Positions 37,485-46,900 of a DNA stretch of 64,000 nt are shown in pieces. Source of the stretch: Nonomuraea turcica. GTDB taxonomy: Bacteria; Actinomycetota; Actinomycetes; Streptosporangiales; Streptosporangiaceae. The stretch spans positions 620,001 to 684,000 of the forward strand of contig NZ_JAUZQF010000002.1 of assembly GCF_030718205.1 (NCBI RefSeq). The letters run 5' to 3'. The first letter of the stretch is position 1. Each line of letters opens with the position of its first letter. Under the pieces are notes generated by a model. The model was not told the origin of the DNA. It saw only the letters and a program-made list of their open reading frames with translations, and made no database searches. A program made the translations under genes and the position numbers.

Positions 37485-38215
37485 CGTACCACGACACCGC
37501 CTCGCCGGCCCGCTGGTTCTCCGACCCTTCTCCCCGCCCGGGGGCGCGGCGGCAGCTGTTCTGCCTGCCGTACGCGGGTGCGGGGGCAAGCGCCTTCCGG
37601 GGCTGGGCGGCCGCCGCGGGGCCCCAGCTCGAGGTGCTGCCCGTGGTGCTGCCCGGCAGGGAGAGCAGGTACACCGAGCCCTTCGACGTCGACATCGCCG
37701 AGCTGGCCTCGGCGATCGCCGCGCGCGCCGACCGGCCGTACACGATCTACGGCCACTCCATGGGAGGCAGGCTGGGCTTCGAAGTGATCCGCGAGCTGCG
37801 CAAGCGCGGCGAGAGGCAGCCGCTGCGGCTGTGCCTCGGCGGGTGCAGGCCGCCCGACATCCTGGAGCCGCTGGCCGAGCTGTCGTCGGTCAGCGACGAG
37901 GAGTTGCTCGGCCGGCTCGCTGAGCTCGGCGGGCTGCCGGCGGAGATCCTCACCGAGCCCGAGCTGTGCGAGCTGATCTTGCCCGTGCTCCGGGCCGACT
38001 TCACCTGGCTCGACACCTACGAGTACGAGCCCGAGCCGCCGATCGAGGTGCCTATCGTGGCCTTCGCCGGCGCCGAGGACCACTCCGTCACCCCCGACGA
38101 CATGCGCGGCTGGGCCAGGCACACCACGGCCGGCTTCGACCTGCGCGTCGAGCCCGGCGGCCACTTCTTCCTCCACGAGCGGCGAGATCACATCCTCAAG
38201 GAGGCGCTGGCATGA
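37481..38215 (+). CDS. Type II thioesterase
   Basis: A 244-aa alpha/beta hydrolase of the GrsT/external TEII type: LFCLPYAGAGASAFRGWAAA at the N-terminus, YGHSMGGRLGFEVIREL with the nucleophile Ser93, FAGAEDHSVTPDDMRGW with the acid region, and GGHFFLHERRDHI with the catalytic His. It edits mis-primed or stalled carrier domains in NRPS/PKS lines. Both ends overlap neighbours by ATGA junctions (KS before, 25-codon ORF after). Confidence 0.95.
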   Translation: MTYHDTASPARWFSDPSPRPGARRQLFCLPYAGAGASAFRGWAAAAGPQLEVLPVVLPGRESRYTEPFDVDIAELASAIAARADRPYTIYGHSMGGRLGFEVIRELRKRGERQPLRLCLGGCRPPDILEPLAELSSVSDEELLGRLAELGGLPAEILTEPELCELILPVLRADFTWLDTYEYEPEPPIEVPIVAFAGAEDHSVTPDDMRGWARHTTAGFDLRVEPGGHFFLHERRDHILKEALA

Positions 38216-38296
38216 GCGAGCGCAGCGAGCGACCAAACAAACACAGCCGATCCTGTTCGCTCATGCGACCGACGAAGGAGGGCGCATGAGCGAACA
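38210..38296 (+). promoter_or_regulatory. Alternative hairpins covering the LanB-like start codon
   Basis: TGTTCGCTCATGCG (38254-38267) is perfectly complementary to CGCATGAGCGAACA (38283-38296), giving a 14-bp stem. The stem holds the LanB-like ATG, and its 15-base loop holds the ribosome site (GAAGGAGGG). Ten bases of the same 5' strand (38257-38266) can instead pair with GCATGAGCGA at 38210-38219. The two structures exclude each other, as in a translational switch opened by ribosomes crossing the 25-codon ORF. Confidence 0.55.
38212..38289 (+). CDS. 25-codon ORF linking thioesterase and LanB-like genes
   Basis: ATG 38212-38214 overlaps the thioesterase stop and its own TGA (38287-38289) overlaps the LanB-like ATG, giving two ATGA junctions. 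The peptide starts MSERSERPNKHSRSCSLMR and is basic and Ser-rich. Its first codons come from a GAGCGAGCGCAGCGAGC sequence that looks like a dispersed repeat motif. It may be a real translated linker that couples the two genes. A scaffold-peptide role for the LanB-like enzyme is conceivable, but there is no leader/core character. Confidence 0.35.
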   Translation: MSERSERPNKHSRSCSLMRPTKEGA

Positions 38297-40604
38297 CAGT
38301 GGTCACCGCATGCCGCTCGGCGCCACCGGCTGGTCGGTGTGGCGCGAGGCGGTGTTACGCAGTACCGGCTTCCCCGCCGACGGCCTCGACAGGCTCTCCG
38401 CCCCCGCGTGCGCGGCGGCCGCCGACGCGTTGCTGGCGGGCGAGATCGGTGCGGAGGTTTTCGACAAGGCGCTGGAGCAGGCCGTGCACGAGAGCGCCAG
38501 GGAGCTGGGCGGCATCGCCGCCGACCCGATGTTCCGCGAGGCGATCACCTGGCAGAACCGGGGTGTCCTCGTCTCGCTCGACGCCCTGGTGCGCGGCGGC
38601 CCGACGCAGAAGCGCGACTCCCGCAGGCGCAAGCGCGAGCGGATCGTGGCCAAGTACTGGCAGCGGTACTGCGCCAAGAACGAGACCGTTGGCTTCTTCG
38701 GCCCGGTGACCTGGGTGAAGTGCACGCAGGACGGGCCGACAGTGACCGCCGCACCCGGCCGGGGACTGTTGAGCGACCGTCGGGTGCGCTTCGAGGACTG
38801 GGCGCTGCGCTCCTACATGGAGGTGCTGGCGGACGATCCCCTGATCCGCCGCTCGCTGCCTCCCGCCCTCCAGCCACATCTCACGCTGGAGGGCCGGCTG
38901 ATACGGCGTCCCGCCCAGCCGCCGTTGCCCGTGTCGGCGGCCGAGGCGGCGTTGCTGTCCCGGTGCGACGGCAAACGCAGGGCGTCAGACGTGGTCGCCG
39001 ACGTGCTCGGCCAGGCGGGCATCCGCACCGAGGAGGATGCCTATCTGCTGCTGGAACGGCTGGCCGAACGCGGCGTGCTGTCCTGGCGAGGCGACGTGCC
39101 GCAGTCAGAGCACGCCGAGGAGCGGCTGGGCGAACTGCTGGCGGGGATCGAGGATCCTGGCGCGCGCGAGCGGGCGATGGCGAGTTTCGGCAGGCTCGGC
39201 GCCGCCAGGGACCGGGTGGCGCGCTCGGCGGGCGACCCGGAGGCGCTCGACGCCGCGCTGGACGCGCTGAGCGCCGAGTTCACCGAGATCACGGGTACCG
39301 CCGGCGAGCGCAGGGCGGGCCAGACCTACGCCGCACGCGGCCTGGTCTACGAGGACACCACCAGGGACGTCCGGGTGACCTTCGGCGAGTCGCTGCTCGA
39401 GGGCATCGCCGGTCCGCTGGAGCTGATGCTCGGCGCCGCCCGCTGGCTGACCGCCGAGCTGGCTCACGCATACGGCCAGGCGCTGCGTGAGCTGTTCGAG
39501 GAGTTGCGCGCCGACGGGCCGGTGCGCCTGTCGGACCTGTGGTTCCTGGCGCAGGGCATGATGTTCGGCGCGGGCCCCAGGCCCGTCGACGCTATCGCCG
39601 AGGAGTTCGCGCGCCGCTGGTCGGAGCTCTTCGGCCTGGCCGACGTGGCACCGGGCACGGCGGAGCTGACCTTCACCGCGCGGGAGCTGTCCGCCTCAAA
39701 GACCTTCGCCGCTGCCCGCCCCGGCTGGTCCGCCGGCCGGCTGCACAGCCCTGATCTGCAGATCTGCGCCGAGAGTGTCGAGGCGGTGAACCGCGGCGAC
39801 TACCTGGTCGTCATGGGCGAGATGCACGCGGCCTGGGCGACGTTCGACTGTTCGGTCCTCACCCTCGCCCATCCCGACCCGGGCGCGCTGCGCGACGCGC
39901 TGACCGCCGATATCGGCCCGCGGCGGATCAGGCCCCTGTACCCCGTCGACTGGCCGCGCTACACGGGCCGGATGTCCCACTCGCTCATCCACCCCACGGA
40001 CTGGGATCTCGGGTGGACCGCCGCGCCGGGCACCGATCCGGATCGGCTGCTGCCGGCGGCGGGGATGCTGGTGACCGAGGAGGGCGCGGGCCTGGTCGCC
40101 ACTGCCTCCGACGGGCGGTCCTGGCCGCTGATCGAGGTCTTCTCCCAGCTGGTGTCGATGCACGCCGTCGACGGCTTCAAGCTGGGCGGCGCGGACCGGC
40201 ACGGGCACAGCCCGAGGATCACCATCGATCGGCTGGTCGTGGCCCGCAGGACGTGGCGGACCACGGTCGACGCCACAGGCTTGGCCGACGTCGAGGGAGA
40301 GCGGGCCAGGTATCTGGCGGTGCGCGGGTGGCGGCAGCGGCTCGGACTGCCCGATCGGGTCTTCGTCAAGCTGAGCACCGAGATCAAGCCGACGTACGTC
40401 GATCTCACCAGCCCGGTCTACTGCGACCTGCTGTGCTCCATGGTCCATGCCGCCCGCCTGGCCGCCGGGCGGGACGTGCAGCTGGTGGTTTCGGAGATGC
40501 TGCCCACCCCCGACCAGGCCTGGCTGCCCGACGCGGCGGGTCGCCGTTACTTCACGGAGTTGCGGATGCAGATGGTCGACCCCCTTCACGGAGGCACGGG
40601 ATGA
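38286..40604 (+). CDS. LanB-like protein (lantibiotic dehydratase N-domain), stand-alone
   Basis: A 772-aa protein. KYWQRYCAKNETVGFFGPVTWVKC (~residues 122-145) lines up with the LanB pattern R-x-x-x-x-x-T-P-F-G-L-F-A-G-V, preceded by a basic stretch (KRDSRRRKRERI). The C-terminal part (DRHGHSPRITIDRLVVARRTWR, LGLPDRVFVKLSTEIKPTYVDL) matches the LanB fold. In class I lanthipeptides this domain moves glutamate from Glu-tRNA to Ser/Thr. The separate elimination domain, LanC and a precursor peptide are all absent. It is embedded in the NRPS operon with ATGA overlaps on both sides, so a tRNA-dependent step on a carrier-bound peptide (three Ser modules exist) is the attractive inference. Confidence 0.8.
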   Translation: MSEHSGHRMPLGATGWSVWREAVLRSTGFPADGLDRLSAPACAAAADALLAGEIGAEVFDKALEQAVHESARELGGIAADPMFREAITWQNRGVLVSLDALVRGGPTQKRDSRRRKRERIVAKYWQRYCAKNETVGFFGPVTWVKCTQDGPTVTAAPGRGLLSDRRVRFEDWALRSYMEVLADDPLIRRSLPPALQPHLTLEGRLIRRPAQPPLPVSAAEAALLSRCDGKRRASDVVADVLGQAGIRTEEDAYLLLERLAERGVLSWRGDVPQSEHAEERLGELLAGIEDPGARERAMASFGRLGAARDRVARSAGDPEALDAALDALSAEFTEITGTAGERRAGQTYAARGLVYEDTTRDVRVTFGESLLEGIAGPLELMLGAARWLTAELAHAYGQALRELFEELRADGPVRLSDLWFLAQGMMFGAGPRPVDAIAEEFARRWSELFGLADVAPGTAELTFTARELSASKTFAAARPGWSAGRLHSPDLQICAESVEAVNRGDYLVVMGEMHAAWATFDCSVLTLAHPDPGALRDALTADIGPRRIRPLYPVDWPRYTGRMSHSLIHPTDWDLGWTAAPGTDPDRLLPAAGMLVTEEGAGLVATASDGRSWPLIEVFSQLVSMHAVDGFKLGGADRHGHSPRITIDRLVVARRTWRTTVDATGLADVEGERARYLAVRGWRQRLGLPDRVFVKLSTEIKPTYVDLTSPVYCDLLCSMVHAARLAAGRDVQLVVSEMLPTPDQAWLPDAAGRRYFTELRMQMVDPLHGGTG

Positions 40605-43600
40605 CTCTGGCGGACTTGGTGCTCGCTCAAGCCGCGCGGCGCCCGCAGGCGCCCGCCGTACGGCAGCGGCAGGACGTGCTGACCTACGGCGAGCTCGCCA
40701 CCATGGCGGGCGGGCTGGCAGCGCGGTTGCCGGAGGTAGGCCCTGAGCGGCTGGTAGGGGTATGCCTACGGCGGAAGCCGACCATGGTGGCCGGGATCGT
40801 CGGTGTCATGGTGGCAGGCGGCGCGTACGTACCGCTCGACCCCGATGCCCCCGCCGCGCGCAGGGAGCAGATCGTCGAGGGGGCAGGCCTCGGCATCGTG
40901 GTGGTCGACGAGTACACGGCGGACCTGTTCGAGGGAATGGACGTGCGACTCGTCCTGGTCGACGGCCCGGCGGCCGCACCGGAAGGCCCCGGACCCGCGC
41001 TCTCCGGAAACACCGCCTACGTGCTGCACACCTCGGGCTCCACGGGGGTGCCGAAGGGCGTCGTGGTCAGCCATCTCAGCGCGTGCGAGTACGTGCGCTA
41101 CGTCATCGAGTCCACCGGCGTGGACGAGCACACCCGCGCCTTGGCCTTCGCCTCGCTCGTCTTCGACGTGTCGGTGCAGGACATCTTCGTCCCGCTGGCC
41201 GCGGGCGGCGTCGTCATGCTCGCCGACGAGTCCGACAGGCACGACCCGGTGCGGCTGCAGCGGTTCTGCGCCGAGCACGAGATCTCGTGGGGTTGCCTTC
41301 CCGTCTCGCTGCTGCCTTTGCTGGACCCCGAAGGCCTGCCCGCATGGCGGACCCTCATCACCGGAGCCGAGGCGCCCGGGCCCGAGCAGGTGGAGCGGTG
41401 GACCACCGGCGGACGCAGGTTCCTCCACTACTACGGTCCCACCGAGACCACGGTGGCGGTCACGGCGTTCGAGGCAACGGGGCGATGGGACCGTCCCCTG
41501 CCGATCGGCAGGGCAATGCCCGCCCATCGCGTCCATCTCGTGGACGAGGAGCTGCGGGAGGTGCCGGCCGGCGTGCCGGGCGAGCTGCTGATCGGCGGCC
41601 CCGGCCTGGCCCGCGGCTACCTCCGGCAGCCTGGGATGACCGCCGAACGATTCGTCCCCGACCCGTTCGGCGGCGAGCCGGGCGCCAGGCTCTACCGGAC
41701 CGGCGACCTTGCCGTCCTGCAGCCCGACGGCGAGCTGCTCTTCCTGGGCAGGAGCGACGGGCAGCTCAAGATCCGCGGGCAGCGGGTGGAGATCGGCGAG
41801 GTGGAGACCGTCCTGCGGGGACATCCGCGGATCGGGCACGCCGTGGTCGAGGCGGTCCAAGCCCCGGCGGGGACCAGCCTCGTGGCCTTCTGCACCCCGC
41901 TCGGCGAGGAGCCTCGACCGGAGCAGGTACGGGAGTACTGCGCCGAGCGGCTGCCCGACGTGATGGTACCGGCCCAGGTGCTATTCCTCCCGAGCCTGCC
42001 CACATCGGCGTCGGGGAAGGTGGACGGCGCCGCGCTGCGTGCGCTGCTCACCAGCCCCGCCACCGGCCGCGGCGCGCGTCCGGGCACGCCGCTGGAGCGC
42101 GACGTGGCCGAGGTCTGGTCGCGGGTGCTGGGCCTGGAACCCGGTCTCGAGGACGACTTCTTCGCCTGCGGCGGCCACTCCATCAGCGCCATGCGCCTGG
42201 TCAGCGGCCTGCGGTCGGCGATCGGCCGAGAAGTCACGGTGGAGGACGTCTACGCCGCCCGCACGCTGGGGGCTCTCGCCGGCCTGCTCACCGAGGCCCC
42301 GCCGGTGACCGATGACCTGCCTGCGGGCAGCCCGCCCGCCCTGACGGCCGCGCAGCGACGGCTGTGGTTCCTGGACCGGCTCGCGCCCGGCAGCGTCGCC
42401 TACAACATCGGGATCGCCGAGCGGCTGCTAGGGCCCCTGGACGTGGCCGCGCTCGAGCGCGCGCTGACGGCCGTGGTCGAACACCACGACGTGCTGCGCT
42501 GGCGAGTGCCGGACGCCGGCGGTGTCCCTCGCGTGGAGGTCGACCCGATCGGACCGGTGTCGCTGGACGTCGAGGACGTCGCGAGCGAGAGCGAGCTCCA
42601 CGAGCGGCTCGCCGCGGCGGCGGCCCATCGGTTCCAGCTGGCCAGAGGCCCGCTCTGGCGGGCTCAGCTGTTCCGGCTCGGGCCACGGGACCACGTGCTG
42701 TCGGTGACCTTTCACCATGCGGTGTTCGACGGCTGGTCGCAGCGGCCCTTCCTGGAGGACCTCGCCCGCGCCTATGCGGACGAGCCCCTGCCTGAACGGC
42801 CCGCCCGGTTCGCGGACTACGCGGCGTGGCGGGCCAGGCGTGACGGGAGGCGCGGCAAGGCCGACCTGGCCTGGTGGGCCGACCACCTGGAGGATGCGCC
42901 GACGGTTCTGGACCTGCCGCGGGACCGTCCAAGGCCGGCCGTACAGACCTATGCGGGCGCGCTGGCCACCGCCGCGCTCTCGCAGGCGACCACTGCCGCG
43001 ATCCGCGACCTCGCCACCCGGGTGGGGACCACTTCCCCGAGCGTGCTGCTCGCCGCCTTCGCCGAGCTCGTGCGCCGCATCACCGGGCGCGCCGACATCG
43101 TCGTCGGCACTCCGGCGGCGGACCGCAGGCACGAGGCATTCCACGACCTCGTCGGCTTCTTCGTCGACATCGTGCCGATCAGGCTGCGGGCGGCGGAGGG
43201 GGCCGGCTTGGCCGAACGCGTTCGCGATTGCGCCGACGCGGTCATCAACGCCCTGGCCAGGCCCTCCGCCACGATTGAGTACATCGTCGACACCCTTGCG
43301 CTGCCGCGGGAACCCGGCCGGGCCCCGCTGGTGCAGGTGCTGTTCAACGTCTACAACTTCCCCGAGTCGCGGCTCCGCCTGCCCGGGCTGAGCTCGACGG
43401 GCATCGGCACGGCGCCTGCGGGTTCCCCCTTCGACCTGACCGTCTACGTGGTGGAGCGCGAGGGCCGCTACGCGGTGGACATCGTCTACAACACCGACCT
43501 GTACACGGCGGAGCGGATCGACGCGCTGCTCGCCGCGTACACGACCCTGCTCGGCGCGGCCGTCGCCGATCCCGCCAGTCCCGTGGAGTCCTTCGCGCTC

Positions 43601-43987
43601 CCCGGCGCGGAGGCGCTGGCGGAAGGCATTGCCGACGAGCCGGTCGAGAGCGCGCCGGCGACGGAGAGCGGGCACAGCGAGCCGGCGACCGACACCGAGC
43701 GGCTGCTCACCGGGATCTGGTGCGACGTGCTCGGCCGTAGCGAGGTGAGCGCGACCGACAACTTCTTCGACGTGGGCGGCACGTCAATGGCCGTCGTCGT
43801 GATCCGAGACCGGCTGGCCGCGCTGACCGGGCGCCAGACCACGGTCGTCGAGCTGTTCCGCTACCCGACCGTGCGTGCCCTGGCCGCTCACCTCGACGGC
43901 GCGTCCGGGCACCCAGAACTGAGCCGAGCCGATCGGCGTGCGGGTGCACGCCGCCAGCTGCGGGACAAGCGCAGGAGGAGACAGTGA
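40601..43987 (+). CDS. NRPS, A-T-C-T
   Basis: A 1128-aa protein. A (~15-480): YVLHTSGSTGVPKGVV, FDVSVQDIF (~189), YYGPTETTVAV; code read as D-V-Q-C-I-G-Y-V-A-K. The D-V-Q start is like proline codes, but the rest differs, so a proline-like or modified imino acid is only a suggestion. T1: FFACGGHSISAMRL (~523). C (~585-1010): HHAVFDGWS (~705). T2: FFDVGGTSMAVVVI (~1060). The second T has no A domain of its own and must be loaded in trans, perhaps by the A-T protein downstream. The C-terminus is a basic tail (ADRRAGARRQLRDKRRRRQ). Overlaps: ATGA with the LanB-like gene, GTGA with the PKS. Confidence 0.9.
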   Translation: MTLADLVLAQAARRPQAPAVRQRQDVLTYGELATMAGGLAARLPEVGPERLVGVCLRRKPTMVAGIVGVMVAGGAYVPLDPDAPAARREQIVEGAGLGIVVVDEYTADLFEGMDVRLVLVDGPAAAPEGPGPALSGNTAYVLHTSGSTGVPKGVVVSHLSACEYVRYVIESTGVDEHTRALAFASLVFDVSVQDIFVPLAAGGVVMLADESDRHDPVRLQRFCAEHEISWGCLPVSLLPLLDPEGLPAWRTLITGAEAPGPEQVERWTTGGRRFLHYYGPTETTVAVTAFEATGRWDRPLPIGRAMPAHRVHLVDEELREVPAGVPGELLIGGPGLARGYLRQPGMTAERFVPDPFGGEPGARLYRTGDLAVLQPDGELLFLGRSDGQLKIRGQRVEIGEVETVLRGHPRIGHAVVEAVQAPAGTSLVAFCTPLGEEPRPEQVREYCAERLPDVMVPAQVLFLPSLPTSASGKVDGAALRALLTSPATGRGARPGTPLERDVAEVWSRVLGLEPGLEDDFFACGGHSISAMRLVSGLRSAIGREVTVEDVYAARTLGALAGLLTEAPPVTDDLPAGSPPALTAAQRRLWFLDRLAPGSVAYNIGIAERLLGPLDVAALERALTAVVEHHDVLRWRVPDAGGVPRVEVDPIGPVSLDVEDVASESELHERLAAAAAHRFQLARGPLWRAQLFRLGPRDHVLSVTFHHAVFDGWSQRPFLEDLARAYADEPLPERPARFADYAAWRARRDGRRGKADLAWWADHLEDAPTVLDLPRDRPRPAVQTYAGALATAALSQATTAAIRDLATRVGTTSPSVLLAAFAELVRRITGRADIVVGTPAADRRHEAFHDLVGFFVDIVPIRLRAAEGAGLAERVRDCADAVINALARPSATIEYIVDTLALPREPGRAPLVQVLFNVYNFPESRLRLPGLSSTGIGTAPAGSPFDLTVYVVEREGRYAVDIVYNTDLYTAERIDALLAAYTTLLGAAVADPASPVESFALPGAEALAEGIADEPVESAPATESGHSEPATDTERLLTGIWCDVLGRSEVSATDNFFDVGGTSMAVVVIRDRLAALTGRQTTVVELFRYPTVRALAAHLDGASGHPELSRADRRAGARRQLRDKRRRRQ

Positions 43988-46900
43988 CAGAGTTGTCGCA
44001 GGACGCCATGTACGAGGACGCGGGCGCGGCTCTTATTACCTCGGGAGCTCCGCTCCCTTCGGAACCCATCGCCATCATCGGCATGAGCGCCCGCGTGCCC
44101 GGTGCCAACGATCTCGACCAGTTCTGGCGCAACCTGATCGACGGCGTGGAGTCGGTGACGTTCTTCACCGACGACGAGCAGCGCGCTCGGGGGGCCACGC
44201 AGGCTCAGCTCGACAACCCGATGTTCGTGAGGGCCGCGCCCGTCATGATCGACATGGAGCATGTCGACAACGAGTTCTTCGGCATGAGCGCGCGCGAGGC
44301 GGAACTGGCCGATCCGCAGCAGCGGGTCTTCCTCGAGCAGTCGCATGCGGCGCTCCAGGACGCCGGTTACGATCCCGGCCGCTACGACGGCGCCATCGGG
44401 GTCTACGCCGGCTCCGGCCCCAGCCAGTACCAATGGCTGAACCTGCAGACCAACCCCGACCTGGACAGCGAGGCGCTCAAGCTCGGCATGTCCATCGGCA
44501 ACAACATCGACTACGTCGCCACCACGGTCTCCTACCGGCTGAACCTGCGCGGCCCCGCGATGACCGTCACCACCGCATGCTCCTCCTCGCTGGTGGCGCT
44601 TCACCTCGCCTGCGAGGCGCTGCGCGGCGGCGAATGCGACATGGCGTTGGCCGGTGGCGTGTGCGTCGAGCTGCCGCACGGGATCGGGTACCCGGCCATG
44701 GACGGCTTCACCTCGTCCGACGGGCACGTCAGACCGTTCGACGCCCGCGCCGACGGCACCATCTGGGGCAGCGGTGTCGGTGTGCTCGTGGTCAAGCGGC
44801 TGGAGGACGCGCTGGCCGACGGTGACCACATCCGCGCGGTCGTGCTCGGCAACGCGATCAACAACGACGGCAGCAACAAGATCGGCTTCTCCGCGCCGAG
44901 CCACGCGGGGCAAACCGAGGTGGTGGCCGAGGCGCTCGGTGTGGCGGGAGTGGACCCGCGCACGATCGGGTACGTGGAGGCGCACGGCACCGGCACCGCC
45001 CTCGGCGACCCGATCGAGGTGGCCGCGCTCAGCGAGGTCTACCAGCGCGACACGGGCGACAGGGGCTGGTGCGGCATCGGCTCGGTGAAGTCCAACCTCG
45101 GTCACCTCAGCCAGGCCTCCGGCGTCGTCGGCGTGATCAAGACCGTGCTGGCGATGGAGCGCGGCGTGATCCCGCCGACCATCAACTTCGAACGGCCCAA
45201 CCCGGAGATCGACTTCGACACCAGCCCTTTCTATGTCGTGTCCACCCCGTCGAAATGGGACGCGGGAGCGCGTCCCAGGCGGGCTGCGGTGAGCTCGTTC
45301 GGCATCGGCGGCACCAACGCCCACGTGATCCTCCAGGAAGCGCCGCCGACGGAGGCCGTGCCCGCCGGCCTGCCCGCCACCGGCGGGCCGCTGCCGCTCT
45401 GGCTGTCCGCCCGCACCGAGAGCGCGCTGCAGACCATGCGTGCCCAGCTCGCCGAGTTCCTCGCCGGGCAGCCCGACCTCAGCCTCTCCGACGTGGCGTA
45501 TACGCTGCGGGCGGGCCGGGCCGACCACACCCACCGTGCGGCGGTGGTCGCCGGTGACCTGGCGGATGCCGTGGCCGCGCTGGGCGACCGCAAGCGCTGC
45601 CACACCGGTACGGCGAGCGGCACCGCGCCCAAGGTGGCGTTCCTGTTCTCCGGCCAGGGCTCGCAGTACGCCGGCATGGGCGCCGAGCTCTATGCCGCCG
45701 AGCCGGCGTTCGCCGCCGCCGTCGACGAGTGCGCCAAGATCCTCCAGGCCGAGCTGGGCGAGGACATCAGGCCCCTGCTGTTCACCGAGGGCGGCGACGA
45801 CAGGCTGCGCGAGACCCGCCTCACCCAGCCCGCGCTGTTCACCGTCGAGTACGCGCTGGCCAGGCTCTGGCAGGAGTGGGGCGCCAGGCCGGCCGCGATG
45901 ATCGGCCACTCCGTCGGCGAGTACGTCGCCGCCACGCTCGCCCGAGTCTTCGCCCTGCCCGACGCGCTGCGCCTGGTGGCCGCCCGCGGACGCCTCATGC
46001 AGTCGCTCCCCACTGGCTCGATGCTGGCCGTGGCGAAGGACGAGAAGGATGTCGCCGCGATGCTCACCGACGGGGTGAGCATCGCCACGGTGAACGGACC
46101 GGGGACGTGCGTGGTGGCGGGGACGTCCGAGGCGATCTCGGCGTTCGCTGAACGCCTCGCGGGTCAGGGCGTCAAGTCCACCCTGCTGCGCACCTCGCAC
46201 GCCTTCCACTCGCCGATGATGGACCCGATCCTGGCCGAGTTCGAAAGCCTCGTGGCGGGCGTTCCGCGCCGGGCGCCGAGCCTGCCGTTCCTGTCGAACG
46301 TGACCGGTGACTGGATCACCGCGGAGCAGGCGACCGATCCCGGCTACTGGGCCGCGCACATACGGCGGCCGGTGCGCTTCGCCGACTGCGTGGCCCGCCT
46401 GCTGGCCGACGGCGCGTGGGCGCTGGTGGAATGCGGCCCGGGCAAGCAACTGGCCGGTCTTGCGCGCATGCAGATGCGTGAGGCGGTCTCCAAGGGCGCG
46501 CTGCCGCCGCTCCCCAGCCTGCCCGCTCCCGGTGAGAGCACCGGCAACCTCTCGCTCCTGTACGGCACGGCCGGCCGACTGTGGACCGCGGGCGTGCCGG
46601 TCGAACCGCAGATGACCGGCCGGAGGGTGCCGCTGCCCGGCTATCCGTACGAGCGCAAGTACCGGTTCATCCCGCCAGGTGAGGGCAGGGCGCCCGAGCC
46701 GAAGCGGGCCGCCGGGCCACGGGCCCTCGAGGACTGGTTCGAGATCCCCACCTGGCGGCAGGTGACACCCCCGGACCCCGGCGAGCCGATCACCAGGTGC
46801 CTGGCCTTCGTGGCCGGTGAGCGGGGCACGGAGCTGGTCTCCGCCATCAGAGCGGCCGGCGGCGAGGTGATCGAGGTCCGCCCGGGCGGAGAGTTCTCCG

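Noticed and set aside
38212..40604. Class I lanthipeptide (RiPP) cluster
   Set aside because: No LanC, no elimination domain, no transporter/peptidase pair, and the 25-codon ORF lacks a leader/core layout. The LanB-like gene is locked into an NRPS operon.
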